64,000 bases of DNA from Smallanthus sonchifolius (GCA_023525975.1 JAKNSE010000037.1:5128501-5192500); one strand, 5' to 3'. Numbered from the stretch's first letter, positions 11,730 to 23,790 are shown. A program made the numbers and translations. The notes: generated from the letters alone by a model not told the origin.

Positions 11730-13399
11730 TGATAGGGTGCGAAAGCACACGTCTTTATTCCAATGTTTTAATGTGTTCTAAGTAGTTTTATATTAGTTTT
11801 GAGTCAATTTTATGTACATTTGAGTCTTTTGTCTTATTTGTAGGAGCTCGGGAATATTAATGAAGAATACGTGAAGAAAACGAGCGAAGAAACGAAGCCC
11901 GGAAAAGTCCAAGGACCAAAAGACAATTTTCTGAAATTTAGGTCTCTCGCGGTACGCGAGAGACGAGTGTAATAACTTCCGCGGTACGCGATAAACTCCC
12001 GGAATCCGCCCGACTATTTTGGTCCTCGCGGTACGCGAGGATCCAGTCAACATTCTCTCGCGGTACGCGAGAGGGCCGTTTTCCGCAAAACCCTAATTTT
12101 CTAAATTAAAAAGATTTAAACGGCCATTATGAGGGAGTTCGATTCCAGCCGTTTGGGAGACGAAAAAGAGGCGATTTTGAGAGCTTGGAAGTCAATTGAA
12201 GCTGAAGATTGAAGCTTTTGGATTCCGGGTTCGTTATATTAGCGTTCTAGGTTTTAAAGATTCGATCTTTATCTTTGATTTTGTGTTTTGAACCTATGGA
12301 TCTTGCTATTTACTTCTGTTTGAATGTTCTTAGTATGATTCTAGGCTAGATCTTCGATCTACCTAGGTCAATGTGATGACTATGTGTTAAAGTTTCGATT
12401 TTTATCCGGTTTTTGGGTTTGAATGTTGGATTTATGATTTAGTAAAGGTTTTAGTTTGTGTATGTGTGATGTTAGTGCATGTTTAATTCTGATTATGTGA
12501 TTGATTATGCTTTTCTGCGTTGATTGTGGTTGTCTGCCAGTTTGATCTTCGTTTCTGGTTCATAGATCTTAGGGTTTGTGATTTGGAGTGGTTTGCTAGA
12601 CGTAGTAACCATAGAACACCTAGTTAATTACTGATTAGAAGTGAATGTGTGTCTTAGTTCAATACCCGAGAGGTGAGAATTAGTCGTTTAGTCTTCATCA
12701 TTAGGAATCCGAGTGTTAACAGTCTGAGAGGACGTGAGTGTAGGTGTCTAGTGATAGTTGCTATTCGAATCATAGTATCCATTCTAGAATTACCCCATGC
12801 ATTCCTTGAGTGTATGGTAGGCGGTGAGACTGAGAGGTAATCCGTTTATTAGGGTACTTGTCATAGTTGGAAATACCTGAGAAGTGATCCAACCATCTGG
12901 TGAGTCTAGTATCCTTAGGTTGTCTTCTGGTTACATCCCGAGACCGAGAGTGATCGGGAATCCACTAGATATCTTTTAGGTGTTATATCATTAGAAACCC
13001 AGATCCAACATAGTTTCCAAAACCGATAGAAGTTGAGCTTTGCATATAGGATTCTGACCTAGGTAGTGACTTCCTTACCCTTGATTTCAACCTTTGTTCT
13101 CTGCTCTTGATAGTTTGAGTTGTCTTTAGTTTAGTGCATTCCTTAGTTGATAAATAGTAGTGTAGTAATCCCCCAAACCAATCAAATCATACTTAAGTCC
13201 TAGTTGAGTCTAATTTAGTTATTCAGTGTCTTTTGGGTTCGATAACTCGGACTTCGTTTAGGCTATATTACATTGATCGGTACACTTGCCGGTTGTGTGG
13301 TCTAGTATTAGGTCGAGTCTAGGTTTTATAAATTTAAAGCTAGAAAGTCTAGAATAGGTTTTATTTGTTAGTTTTTAATAGACCGTCTGGACGACATCA
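11730..13399 (+). repeat. Athila-like 5' LTR
   Basis: Pairs with 18651-20309. It holds four CGCG-GTA-CGCG hairpins at about 11945-12075, the first and last with perfect 8-bp stems (CTCTCGCGGTACGCGAGAG). The remainder is unique, with no open frame of note. Confidence 0.95.
11940..12080 (+). repeat. four-hairpin CGCG-GTA-CGCG module, copy 1
   Basis: Four copies of CGCGGTACGCG spaced about 30-45 bp apart, each flanked by bases that lengthen the stem. Between hairpins 2 and 3 lies CCGCCCGACTATTTTGGTCC. A related spacer recurs in the copies at 16875-17010 and (minus strand) 39900-40035. The copy in the 3' LTR (18865-18985) has lost the first hairpin and has one base changed in the third. Confidence 0.9.
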
Positions 13400-13405
13400 A
13401 GTTTT

Positions 13406-13422
13406 TGGCGCCGTTGCCGGGG
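13406..13422 (+). other. Athila-like primer-binding site (tRNA-Asp type)
   Basis: TGGCGCCGTTGCCGGGG lies six bases after the 5' LTR. It is complementary to the 3' end of plant tRNA-Asp, the primer known for Athila and Tat elements. Confidence 0.9.
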
Positions 13423-13539
13423 ACACTTGGCAATAGCAATATTAGCTTTGACTAGTTCCTTGTTTGATTTTTGGTTTATTTGAGTCTTTTGTTTTCTTTT
13501 GAGTCTTTATTCTGTTTCCTTCTTAGAGTCTTTCTGTTT

Positions 13540-16500
13540 ATGCCCAATACTCGTTCGCAAGGATCACCATCTTTTGCAGCTTTTCAAGAGCCCGAACGAG
13601 AGCTTCACGAGCGCACCCGCGACTTTCGGGAGCGTTTAGAGGAGCTGGTTAACCCAAAGGTACGTCCTACTAGCCCAGTTCCATTTCCTACTATGGGCGA
13701 CGCTGATCCTCCAGCGAGGCGTACAGTACACCAGAGGGCCAGTGAGGGGGTCACGGGCGCGAGATCTTCGATCACACGCCCCACTATACCGAACACCAAT
13801 TCTTGGCAGATCCCATCACATGTCATGAGTACGATCACTCATGCCACTCAATTCCATGGCCTCGAGGATGAGGATGCACCCGGACATTTGTCTCGCTTCG
13901 CGCGGATATGTGATACATTTAATATCACGGGTGTATCTAAGGACGCAATCTACTTGCGTCTCTTTCCATTCTCCCTTTCTGGGCGTGCATCTACTTGGCT
14001 CGACACTCTTCCCGACAATTCTATCACCACATGGGAGGATCTCGAAGCCAAGTTCTTCAAGAAATACTTTCCACCTTCCAGGGCCGCTCGCCTTCGGGAC
14101 CAGATCCATTCGTTCCGGATGGATCCCGACGAGCCTTACCACATCGCCTGGGAGCGGTTCAACGCGCTGTTGAGCCGATGTCCCCAGCACGGTCTCCCTG
14201 ACTGGGCACTAGTGGAGAAGTTCTATAATGGCCTCACCTTCGAGACGCAGCAAATGTTCAACACAACTGCAGGAGGCCATATCATGGATAGACTCGAGCC
14301 TGAGGAGTGCGAGGATATGTTCGAGAGCTTCGCTCAAGCCGAGCAACAGCACCCACGTTCTGTTAGGGATTCCATCCCTACTGCTAGGTCACACGCCTCT
14401 TCTCCTAGAGGTGTGCATCAGGTCACTCCTGATACTAGCGTGGCTGCTGCCCTCGCCTCGATGGCAAATGAGATTAAAGAGCTGAAGCTCAATGCTCTAA
14501 GGTGTCAAGTGTGTAGAGGAGGACACGACACCCGAGATTGCCCTGTTCATAATCAAGAGCACGTGAGCTATGCTGGCAACCAATACCAGAACCGAGGATA
14601 CAACAATTCTAATACTTTTGGTTCGGGATGGAGATCTGGATTCACTGGTCGTCAGCAACAGTATGGAGGAGCAGAAGAAGGAGCGAGTTCTGGGAGCACT
14701 GTTGGGTCACGAAGGATTGAGGAGATGATGGAAACTCAGACACAGTTGCTTGCCCAGCTGGTGCAGAATAACAAGGATGCTCGGCAAAGACTGGATAGCC
14801 ATGACACTTTGATGAAGAATCAGCAATCGGCGTTCCAGGATTTGCAACGCATGGTAGGAGACATTTCTAGGAGCATACAGGATAGACAAGGAGGCCCTTC
14901 TACGGGCCCGAACGCTTCAGTGATGGCCGTGTCTATAGAGAGTGTGGAGAGTAAAGTGGTTGAAGAGGTTGACTCCCACTCTAAGGAGCATAATATTCCC
15001 TCGGTGGAGGAGGTGAATAAGATTGATTGGGCGGCTCGATTTGCTGAAATCGACGCAAGGATGCTGAAAGAGACCGAGTCGAATGCTGTTTCGACAAGGA
15101 GCATGGGAGAGAAGGAAGATGAGAGCCCACCGGTAGTAGAAGAAGAAGGGCCGGTGGAGGAGGAAGTAGTAGTTGAGATGCCTACCAAGAGGGTAGAGGA
15201 GAAGAAAAAGGGGGTGGAGATGAAGTCCCCCGAGATTGACCTGAGCCGTATTCCTTATCCCACACGTATGTTGCCACATAAACATGCTAAGGAATACGGT
15301 CACTTCCTTGATATGTTCAAACAACTCAAGGTCAATCTCCCGTTTGTAGAGGTCCTCCAGCATATGCCCAAGTATGCTAAGTTCTTAAAAGGCCTTCTTT
15401 CCAACAAGAAGAAACTTGAGGAGGTCTCTGGAGTCTCACTTGGTGAGCAATGCTCGGCGGTAGTGCAAAATCATTTACCCGAGAAGTTGCCTGATTCGGG
15501 TCGTTTTACGATACCGTGCTTGATAGGCAACCTACCTATGCACCACGCGTTGGCCGACCTTGGGGCTAGCATCAATCTGATGCCTTACTCTTTATATAAG
15601 CAGCTGGACCTAGGTGAACCCAAGCCGACGCGCATGAGTATTTCCTTGGCTGACCGTTCAGTCAAGTATCCACGGGGAATTGTGGAAAACATGTTGGTGA
15701 AAGTTGGTGATTTTGTATTCCCCGTGGATTTTGTGATTCTAGATATGGAAGTGGATAACCAAGTCCCACTCATCTTAGGACGCCCGTTCCTACGGACCGC
15801 AAAGGCGATGATTGATGTCTTTGACGGGAAGCTCACACTTCGTGTGGGGGATGAGATCCTTACATTCGATGCTATAGAGTCCATGAGGGATGTTGGCGAG
15901 CATAGCCACTCTGTGTGCATGCTTGATGCCTTAATGGACTACCACGAGGACTTGAATCCAAAGAGAGAAGTTGGTGAGCCCGCCCCGAATTTAGAAGAAG
16001 CATCTGCTGGGGAATTGGAGTGGGAGAGTTGGTTTGATGAGCCCGATGATGATTATGGAGGCGAGATACATGAGGATCTCTTGGAGATAATGGCGGAGCT
16101 AGATGCCGTCATGGGCAAAACCCCAAGTGTGGGGAAGCTAGTAGAGATTGTGGAGGATCCCTATGATGATCCTGGTGAGAGTGAAGAGGTCATACCGCTG
16201 AAAATATCTATTCCTGAACCTTCACATGTCTTCACCCTTATTTGTGTTGAGGGGAGAGTTGAAAAACCGACCCCTAATTCTAATCCCCCTAGATCTAGGC
16301 CACCACGTAAGAGAACTCGCGAGTCGAGAGAGGTAGGGTTGAAGATGGAGCAAACCCCAAGTGTGGGGATATGTAGAGATGACAGTACACTCGGTTATTT
16401 GAACAATGTTATCCTCGGTCCGGGTAGGTTTAAGTTGTGGTGGAAGGACTGGATTGCTACATGTGATATGAGTTTAATGTTTGAGAGTAGTAGTTGTTTG

Positions 16501-16587
16501 CTAGAGGTATGGAGGACCCGGAGGCCGCGCAGTATGAAGGCGGTACCGGTTAGGATCAAGGAGAAGCCTCCTGATAGGCTTGCTTGA
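13540..16587 (+). CDS. Athila-like gag-protease polyprotein
   Basis: An uninterrupted frame of about 1015 codons. I chose ATG 13540 (MPNTRSQGSPSF) because the open sequence upstream has no other ATG and reads as leader. Residues about 75-250 are the retrotransposon gag domain (GRASTWLDTLP, WEDLEAKFFKKYFPPSRA). A short knuckle CQVCRGGHDTRDC lies near residue 325, with the C-X2-C-X3-H-X4-C spacing seen in Athila-like gag. A glutamate-rich linker follows. The protease near residue 690 has ALADLGASINLMP (DLGA in place of DTGA) and PLILGRPFLRTA. The frame ends in an acidic tail without RT. The protein would form particles and process itself. Since the frame is open while pol is gone, gag may still be made. 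Confidence 0.92.
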   Translation: MPNTRSQGSPSFAAFQEPERELHERTRDFRERLEELVNPKVRPTSPVPFPTMGDADPPARRTVHQRASEGVTGARSSITRPTIPNTNSWQIPSHVMSTITHATQFHGLEDEDAPGHLSRFARICDTFNITGVSKDAIYLRLFPFSLSGRASTWLDTLPDNSITTWEDLEAKFFKKYFPPSRAARLRDQIHSFRMDPDEPYHIAWERFNALLSRCPQHGLPDWALVEKFYNGLTFETQQMFNTTAGGHIMDRLEPEECEDMFESFAQAEQQHPRSVRDSIPTARSHASSPRGVHQVTPDTSVAAALASMANEIKELKLNALRCQVCRGGHDTRDCPVHNQEHVSYAGNQYQNRGYNNSNTFGSGWRSGFTGRQQQYGGAEEGASSGSTVGSRRIEEMMETQTQLLAQLVQNNKDARQRLDSHDTLMKNQQSAFQDLQRMVGDISRSIQDRQGGPSTGPNASVMAVSIESVESKVVEEVDSHSKEHNIPSVEEVNKIDWAARFAEIDARMLKETESNAVSTRSMGEKEDESPPVVEEEGPVEEEVVVEMPTKRVEEKKKGVEMKSPEIDLSRIPYPTRMLPHKHAKEYGHFLDMFKQLKVNLPFVEVLQHMPKYAKFLKGLLSNKKKLEEVSGVSLGEQCSAVVQNHLPEKLPDSGRFTIPCLIGNLPMHHALADLGASINLMPYSLYKQLDLGEPKPTRMSISLADRSVKYPRGIVENMLVKVGDFVFPVDFVILDMEVDNQVPLILGRPFLRTAKAMIDVFDGKLTLRVGDEILTFDAIESMRDVGEHSHSVCMLDALMDYHEDLNPKREVGEPAPNLEEASAGELEWESWFDEPDDDYGGEIHEDLLEIMAELDAVMGKTPSVGKLVEIVEDPYDDPGESEEVIPLKISIPEPSHVFTLICVEGRVEKPTPNSNPPRSRPPRKRTRESREVGLKMEQTPSVGICRDDSTLGYLNNVILGPGRFKLWWKDWIATCDMSLMFESSSCLLEVWRTRRPRSMKAVPVRIKEKPPDRLA

Positions 16588-17690
16588 GTCCTGGGCAAGT
16601 GCCCGGGATGTAGAGTTTGTATGATTTCATTGGGTTGAGTCCGTGTCTTTTCCTTTGTTTGTCGGTTTGTGTTTTGTTTGTGTCAAGTTTTGCAGGAATC
16701 CATGCTTGATTCGGTAAGGAAAATCGTCGGGAATGAAGCCCCAGGTATAGTTACATATGTTTTTATGCTTGGGATAGGTTTTTAGTGAGTTTGGGTGAAA
16801 CAAGATCTTAAATGACCAAAAATATTCTAAGTATAAAACTTGAAAAATTTTCAAAACTTTCTGTCAACGACACCCTCCCGCGGTACGCGAAGAACGAGAG
16901 GGAAATATCTCGCGGTACGCGGGAGACAAAGAACAAGGCCGGCCGACTTGTTTGTTCCTCGCGGTACGCGAGGAGTGGCCACCTTGCTTCTCGCGGTACG
17001 CGGGGGAGTCCTGTTTTCACCCTACTTCCTTGTTTTCCATGTTTTCCACATCCATCACCACCACTCTCATCAACATCATCATACATCAACATCATCCCCT
17101 ATCACCATCCATATCCACAATTATCATTATCATCCATTATCATCATCTACTACCATTCACTTCATTCACCGACCACCATGACCATGGGAAACTAGAAACT
17201 GTTTATGACCGATGTTCGACCTTGCTGTGGTATTCATGTCTATGTGTTTGCCACACGTTGAGTATGTTTTCTCTGCATCTATCTATCTTGAGTCTTTTAA
17301 GTGTCTAGTTGAGTTAGTAGTTGAGTTATTATTTGAGTCAGTTTAATGCTGCGGGTATGTTTAGTCTTATTTTGCAGGTTTATCATTCCACCCGTACTCA
17401 ATCTCCATTCGGGCGGAATTGATGGTCACCATTACTATCTTGTAAAGGCAACCCGACAGCTGATGTGTAACCGCGACCAAAATGCTATACGGTGCACACA
17501 CAAGGAAGAACGAAGCTGCATATTAGTTTGCATCTACATTACCAGCTAAGTCGATTCCTGTTCTTTTTTTTTTCTTGTTTTATTTTTGCATTTTTATTTT
17601 TAGTTTTGTTTTGCTTCACATTGAGGACAATGTGTCTTTCAAGTGTGGGGATGTGAGTGTTTAGCTAGTTTGTCTTGTTTATAAAAAAAA

Positions 17691-17728
<38 letters not shown>

Positions 17729-18636
17729 AAAATGATCTTGGAAATAACTGCATATATTTGGAAAATGATAGTAGAACTGGATCTATTTATGAGTTTAAAA
17801 GATTAAATAATTGAAAACGTGTCTAATTAGTGATGTTTTGGTAGACCCAGCTAGCTAGTAAAGCTTAAATAGCCTGTTTGTGTTAAATTTAGGATTAATC
17901 ACGGAATAAAATCATGATATCTTGTGGGTATTCATCTTAGAGTAATGGTAATACTGAAACTGTCAATATAGGGTGATAGGTACCACGTTAAGTTAAAATT
18001 TAAAGGTTTTTGAAATTTTTTATGGCACACCATTCTCTTTTTATGAGAATAAATCCGAGTTTCGGTGGCGCCCGCATTCCATAATTCATGTTATTCCATA
18101 ATTTATGAGCTATACTGAGTTTTGCTTATGTGTTTCCCTCTGGGATAGCGACTTGGAGGATACACCCCTAAGTAAGATTTTTGTGCTTCATTGATAGAAT
18201 GTAGTCTATGTGTTACCCTCCGGGATAGTGACTTGGTTGAAACGCCTCTAGACGAAAGTTCTTTTGCTTATTATGCTCATTATCATCCATTCATTCATGA
18301 TTTCATCTGATTTCTAAAAACCTGTAAATAGTAGTTTAACGTGGTAGGGTAAATCTATATGGTTTAATCCGTGCCTAAACATGACCTTGAGACGGGATTA
18401 GGTAGAGCTGTAACTTCTAAGTGTGAGTCACATAGATTGATTGATATGTTGTATAAAATGGACTTAGAACACGTAACGGGGGCTTGAAAGTTAGTGCTTG
18501 GGTTTAATCGGACAGAAATACTAATTGTTGCTTTTTAACACGTGAGTATGTTTTGATAATTGGTAAATTGATGTTTGTTAAGTTAGATGCCAGTTATGAT
18601 TCCATTTGCAGATTTTTCGAGGACGAAAAAAGGTTA
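16588..18636 (+). other. Athila-like 3' untranslated interior
   Basis: No RT, integrase or envelope-like frame is visible. Landmarks are the four-hairpin module (16875-17010), a roughly 40-base A-rich run (about 17682-17723), the motif CATTGAGGACAATGT near 17621, repeats of AGTGTGGGG, and a tandem pair of related lines at about 18135-18185 and 18207-18260 (CCTCTGGGATAGCGACTTGG against CCTCCGGGATAGTGACTTGG). The small frames here are out-of-frame shadows. Confidence 0.8.
16875..17010 (+). repeat. four-hairpin CGCG-GTA-CGCG module, copy 2
   Basis: Four copies of CGCGGTACGCG in the element interior, with the same order and a related spacer (GGCCGGCCGACTTGTTTGTT) between hairpins 2 and 3 as in the LTR module. 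The stems have drifted more than in the LTR. Confidence 0.88.
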
Positions 18637-18650
18637 AGTGTGGGGATATT
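18637..18650 (+). other. Athila-like polypurine tract
   Basis: AGTGTGGGGATATT ends directly at the 3' LTR start (18651), in the position expected for the plus-strand primer. Confidence 0.6.
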
Positions 18651-20309
18651 TGATAGGGTGCGAAAGCACACGTCTTTATTCCAATGTTTTAATGTGTTCT
18701 AAGTAGTTTTATATTAGTTTTGAGTCAATTTTATGTACATTTGAGTCTTTTGTCTTATTTGTAGGAGCTCGGGAATATTAATGAAGAATACGTGAAGAAA
18801 ACGAGCGAAGAAACGAAGCCCGGAAAAGTCCAAGGACCAAAAGACAATTTTCTGAAATTTAGGTCTCTCGCGTACCGTGTAATAACTTCCGCGGTACGCG
18901 ATAAACTCCCGGAATCCGCCCGACTATTTTGGTCCTCGCGGTACGCAAGGATCCAGTCAACATTCTCTCGCGGTACGCGAGAGGGCCGTTTTCCGCAAAA
19001 CCCTAATTTTCTAAATTAAAAAGATTTAAACGGCCATTATGAGGGAGTTCGATTCCAGCCGTTTGGGAGACGAAAAAGAGGCGATTTTGAGAGCTTGGAA
19101 GTCAATTGAAGCTGAAGATTGAAGCTTTTGGATTCCGGGTTCGTTATATTAGCGTTCTAGGTTTTAAAGATTCGATCTTTATCTTTGATTTTGTGTTTTG
19201 AACCTATGGATCTTGCTATTTACTTCTGTTTGAATGTTCTTAGTATGATTCTAGGCTAGATCTTCGATCTACCTAGGTCAATGTGATGACTATGTGTTAA
19301 AGTTTCGATTTTTATCCGGTTTTTGGGTTTGAATGTTGGATTTATGATTTAGTAAAGGTTTTAGTTTGTGTATGTGTGATGTTAGTGCATGTTTAATTCT
19401 GATTATGTGATTGATTATGCTTTTCTGCGTTGATTGTGGTTGTCTGCCAGTTTGATCTTCGTTTCTGGTTCATAGATCTTAGGGTTTGTGATTTGGAGTG
19501 GTTTGCTAGACGTAGTAACCATAGAACACCTAGTTAATTACTGATTAGAAGTGAATGTGTGTCTTAGTTCAATACCCGAGAGGTGAGAATTAGTCGTTTA
19601 GTCTTCATCATTAGGAATCCGAGTGTTAACAGTCTGAGAGGACGTGAGTGTAGGTGTCTAGTGATAGTTGCTATTCGAATCATAGTATCCATTCTAGAAT
19701 TACCCCATGCATTCCTTGAGTGTATGGTAGGCGGTGAGACTGAGAGGTAATCCGTTTATTAGGGTACTTGTCATAGTTGGAAATACCTGAGAAGTGATCC
19801 AACCATCTGGTGAGTCTAGTATCCTTAGGTTGTCTTCTGGTTACATCCCGAGACCGAGAGTGATCGGGAATCCACTAGATATCTTTTAGGTGTTATATCA
19901 TTAGAAACCCAGATCCAACATAGTTTCCAAAACCGATAGAAGTTGAGCTTTGCATATAGGATTCTGACCTAGGTAGTGACTTCCTTACCCTTGATTTCAA
20001 CCTTTGTTCTCTGCTCTTGATAGTTTGAGTTGTCTTTAGTTTAGTGCATTCCTTAGTTGATAAATAGTAGTGTAGTAATCCCCCAAACCAATCAAATCAT
20101 ACTTAAGTCCTAGTTGAGTCTAATTTAGTTATTCAGTGTCTTTTGGGTTCGATAACTCGGACTTCGTTTAGGCTATATTACATTGATCGGTACACTTGCC
20201 GGTTGTGTGGTCTAGTATTAGGTCGAGTCTAGGTTTTATAAATTTAAAGCTAGAAAGTCTAGAATAGGTTTTATTTGTTAGTTTTTAATAGACCGTCTGG
20301 ACGACATCA
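18651..20309 (+). repeat. Athila-like 3' LTR
   Basis: Matches 11730-13399 apart from an 11-bp loss at the first hairpin (near 18865) and one G-to-A change in the third hairpin (near 18947). Confidence 0.95.
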
Positions 20310-20358
20310 CAGCGATATCGGTGTTGTTGTTGGTCGCGGCGGCACGGCGGGGAGGCAT
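20310..20358 (-). pseudogene. Tekay gag start, cut off by the Athila insertion
   Basis: On the minus strand ATG at 20358-20356 opens MPPRRAAATNNNTDIA. It runs into the duplicated CAGCG at 20314-20310. Counting the duplication once, the next codon is at 11725-11723 in the same frame, so the insertion split gag at codon 17 without other damage. Confidence 0.9.
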
Positions 20359-21051
20359 TCTACAGATTTTCACAAGACAAGAAAAGATGTAAGAACTTAT
20401 GAATGTTACTTGGATTTAAAAGGATGAGATAACAAATTAAAATAGTAAATCATAGTTTGGATTGTACTCAAATAGTGATATAATCACTTGAATACTATGA
20501 CACATTAAGGTTAATTAAACTCATATAATTTTCAAGGAGACATGCTTTAGCCTATAAGTAAACACTCATCCCAGGTATTCCCAGGAAAGCATACGGGTCC
20601 CTCGGTTGATTGGGATTTATGCGAAATGCTTTCCTAGAAAGAAAACCCAGAATACAGGTGTCACCCTTCCAGATTGCACGTGTCCTCAAATAATTAACAA
20701 AGTTTAAAAGCCTTAACGAGGAAATAAAAGATTTTATAGATTTGGATTCATGAAGTTTCCACATGCTAAGAAGGTGAAGATAGAGAAGTAGGTAAGAATA
20801 TTATGAGGTTTAGGGTATAGGTAGGGATATTGTTTATTTACTTATTATTTAGATATATTCTAATAAGTCATGAATCTTTAACAAGTAAGGCATCAAAATA
20901 ATATAACAACTAATCATAGTAAGCATGTAACACATAACATGTAGCACATATCACATACTCATGAAGCATAGCATAAATGGGTGTCCTAAAGTTATAGTCT
21001 AGGTCAAGGGTGTCTAATAACCTAGTTCCCTATAACCTGGCTCTGATACCA
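20359..21051 (-). other. Tekay leader and primer-binding site
   Basis: The region between the 5' LTR and gag. At 21051-21036 the minus strand reads TGGTATCAGAGCCAGG, an intact initiator-Met tRNA primer site three bases from the LTR. The rest (about 680 bp) is leader without a gene. The frame 20552-20764 is not supported. Confidence 0.88.
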
Positions 21052-21054
21052 ACC

Positions 21055-23790
21055 TGTCACACCCCAACCGATGGCGGAAACGTCGAGGCGGGACATGTAG
21101 ACTGTTCATAAGCACAAGGTTGACTAAATTGAAATATATTAAACTTCAAATTCCATTACAATCATTCAAACAAAACCAAATTCAAGAAAGAAACAAAATT
21201 TCAAAACATAGACTTCTTTATTTAAATTAGCTAAGTCCAAAGCCTAAGTGTAGCACATCTTGATCAAACTCACACATTAGTACCTGAAACATGAATAAAA
21301 TAAAGTCAACTAAAAAGTTAGTGAGTATAACACAGGTTTGTATATAGATAGCATATAGTTTGAAAAACAAATCCATACATAACATGATAAATAAGGCATT
21401 TATGGGGAGCAGCTATTTTGTAACCAAGTACAATCAAACCTTTGTAACTAGCATGCAAATTGTGTTGTCGGTATCAATCACCTCAACCAGGTGGGTTTGT
21501 CAGACTCAATAGATCTATCATTGAAAACCGTCGGCTTGAATAGTTAATGATTGCACATAAGTGTTCACAAAAGTTAGCACACATAGCACTCGGGCATAAA
21601 GCTCAAATTGCACACATGAATGTAAATAAGATTTTGTATTTGTGTTGTTTGTGTAAATGTAAACATGTAATTTGATAGAGTTCATGTTTCACCCCAAAAG
21701 TGTAAAAGAGTAAAAGGGGCTATGTATACTCACCTGAATCGAGGGTGTAGCTAGAACGCAAGACTAGGTAGTAAAACGATCCTTGTAACGCACCACGTTA
21801 ACCTAGTGTGTAATAAATGTTGAATTACTAATGTATCCAAAAATCTAAGTCTAAGACTATGATTTAATTGAGTGTGTGTACAAAGGTTTTGAGTTGAGGG
21901 TGTTTGTGATTTACACGATGTAATATTAAATCAAATAGTTTATAAAATAATTGAATCTAGGTTTGGGTTGGATAACTAAATAAATCAATAATTATTATTT
22001 ATTTATTTAGTTTAAAAAAAATAGTATGGATATTATTTTTATTTAAATATGATTTAAATAAATGATATTCTTATTTATTTATAAGAATGTGTGTTCTATA
22101 TTAAATATAAATTAAATAAATAATTTTTACTTTATTTATTTATTTATGAAAATATGTATAAAATCTAATAAATATACATTTAGCTCTTTAGTGTAAATTA
22201 TACAAATAATAAATTTTATCCATCTATTATTTTTAAAGTAAGAACTTGATTGCTTTAAATAAAATTGACATTTTATAAATTTTATAAAATCAATTGTGTT
22301 TATTTGGAGATTTATTTAAATATCTAAATTTTTATTTTAAATATTTAACATGCAATTTTTAGCCATAAATTTATAATAAAATGAATTTATATAGAAAATT
22401 TATGAATCTGCTTTTATTCTGTTAAAAATATTATATGGTTTATAAAAATAATTTTTATATAATTTTTGGGCTTTAAAAATAGGTTTAAAAAAATTAAAAC
22501 AGGGCATGGGACTCGAACCCGGGGCCATCCGGTGGAAATCCAAAGTGCAAACCACTGGACCAAAGGTCCACTGGTGTTATAAACCCGATCTGCTTGATCG
22601 TTATGTACTGGTTACAAGGGGCCGGGTTCTAGGCATGTACTGCGCAAAAAAAGGATGCCGGGAGTGGGTTTCGAACCCACGCCACTCGGTCCAATGGTGC
22701 AATGACTTAACCAGTTGGACCGAGTGGTTTCGCTGGTATAACATGAAGTCCGAATACATAAATATTCTAATTAGAACGAACCGAAATCCCCTTTTGAATT
22801 CGCAAGAACAGGGCTTAGGAATTTACAGAAATCTCATCCTATTCGAATTGGTTTCTGCAAACTGATAAGGGGCTTTCGATATATGGATAAAAACGAATCA
22901 AATGATGTAATTCTTACTTGATATAGTTAGGTATTGAAGGCTGACGACTAGCAAGACAGCAAGGATGATCTTGGTGCTCGATTGGTGGACAGAGAGGGAA
23001 TGCAAGCCGATTTAGGGTTGAGGGAGTTTGTAATGGGTTGGGCGACGATGAGGGGATATATTAATTTGATTAATTTTATCGAAATTGCTCGATTTGATTT
23101 CAATTTTGACCGTAATGTTTGCGGACGGTTAATCACGTGCTAATCCCATAATTCGGAATCGAATTGAGTCCTGATAAGGTCTAGGTACACGCAAGGTTGA
23201 TTGAGGAGTGAATTTCGGGATTGGAACGCGTAAATCTCACGGATTGAATCCTGATTTGATACGAATTTGACTATCTAAAGTCAATTCGTTCAAATTTTGA
23301 ATTAACCGCTTAATTGATCGAATTTAGTTGTTGAAAGGGCCTGATTTGAGTTGATTTGTTACGGGTACACAAGGTAGAACCCACTGGACTCGATTGTACC
23401 CACATCATGGCTTGGATTTGAAGAGATTCGGCCCTGTTTGACTTTTAAAAGTCAAACAGGTGGGTTTGGTCCAAATTCGCGACTTTAAGGTTCACATCGA
23501 GGTGATAGGTTTCAAACCATTGTGTGGGATCACTTGTCAATTTTATGTTTATACGTATGTATGTATTCATGTGATGTATTAATGCATATATACCTATATA
23601 TATGTTTAAGTATTTATTTATATATATATATAGGGATTTTTAGAATAAACGTGAATCGAACTTTGAGAATTCATACTGATACTAGGGTCTAGTTGTTTGC
23701 ACAAATGAATTTAAACGTTGCATTAGAACTGGAATTGAATTGTTTTACATTGAATTGAAAATAAAGGAAATAAAAACCGGAAATGTTACA
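21055..23790 (-). repeat. Tekay 5' LTR (minus orientation)
   Basis: Near-identical to 4494-7227. Differences include one 2-bp TA-repeat length change near 23625 and about 17 single-base changes. The tRNA-like modules recur at 22505-22736. Confidence 0.95.

Larger units (their letters stand above)
11730..20309 (+). mobile_element. Athila-like Ty3 retrotransposon, gag-protease only
   Basis: An 8580-bp element with LTRs 11730-13399 (1670 bp) and 18651-20309 (1659 bp) beginning TGATAGGG and ending GACATCA. The duplication CAGCG lies at 11725-11729 and 20310-20314. It has a tRNA-Asp type primer site and one long gag-protease frame. No reverse transcriptase, RNase H or integrase is present in the 2 kb after it. 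The LTRs differ by one substitution and an 11-bp length change in a palindrome, so the insertion is very recent. It must have been moved by proteins of another element. Confidence 0.95.
4494..23790 (-). mobile_element. Tekay-type Ty3 chromovirus retrotransposon
   Basis: A Ty3/gypsy element on the minus strand with LTRs of 2734 bp (4494-7227, its 3' LTR) and 2736 bp (21055-23790, its 5' LTR). It is flanked by CCAGT at 4489-4493 and 23791-23795. It has an initiator-Met primer site next to the 5' LTR, a purine tract next to the 3' LTR, and the order gag, protease, RT, RNase H, integrase, chromodomain. A C-terminal chromodomain and LTRs this long fit the Tekay/Del lineage. I count about 17 substitutions and one 2-bp indel between the LTRs (about 0.6%). 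An 8.6 kb Athila-like element sits in codon 17 of gag. Confidence 0.95.

Noticed and set aside
16812..17308. overlapping frames in three phases after the Athila gag
   Set aside because: They overlap the hairpin module and CATCACCACC-rich sequence, and none has a domain. I considered an envelope-like gene and found no signal or transmembrane pattern that held up.
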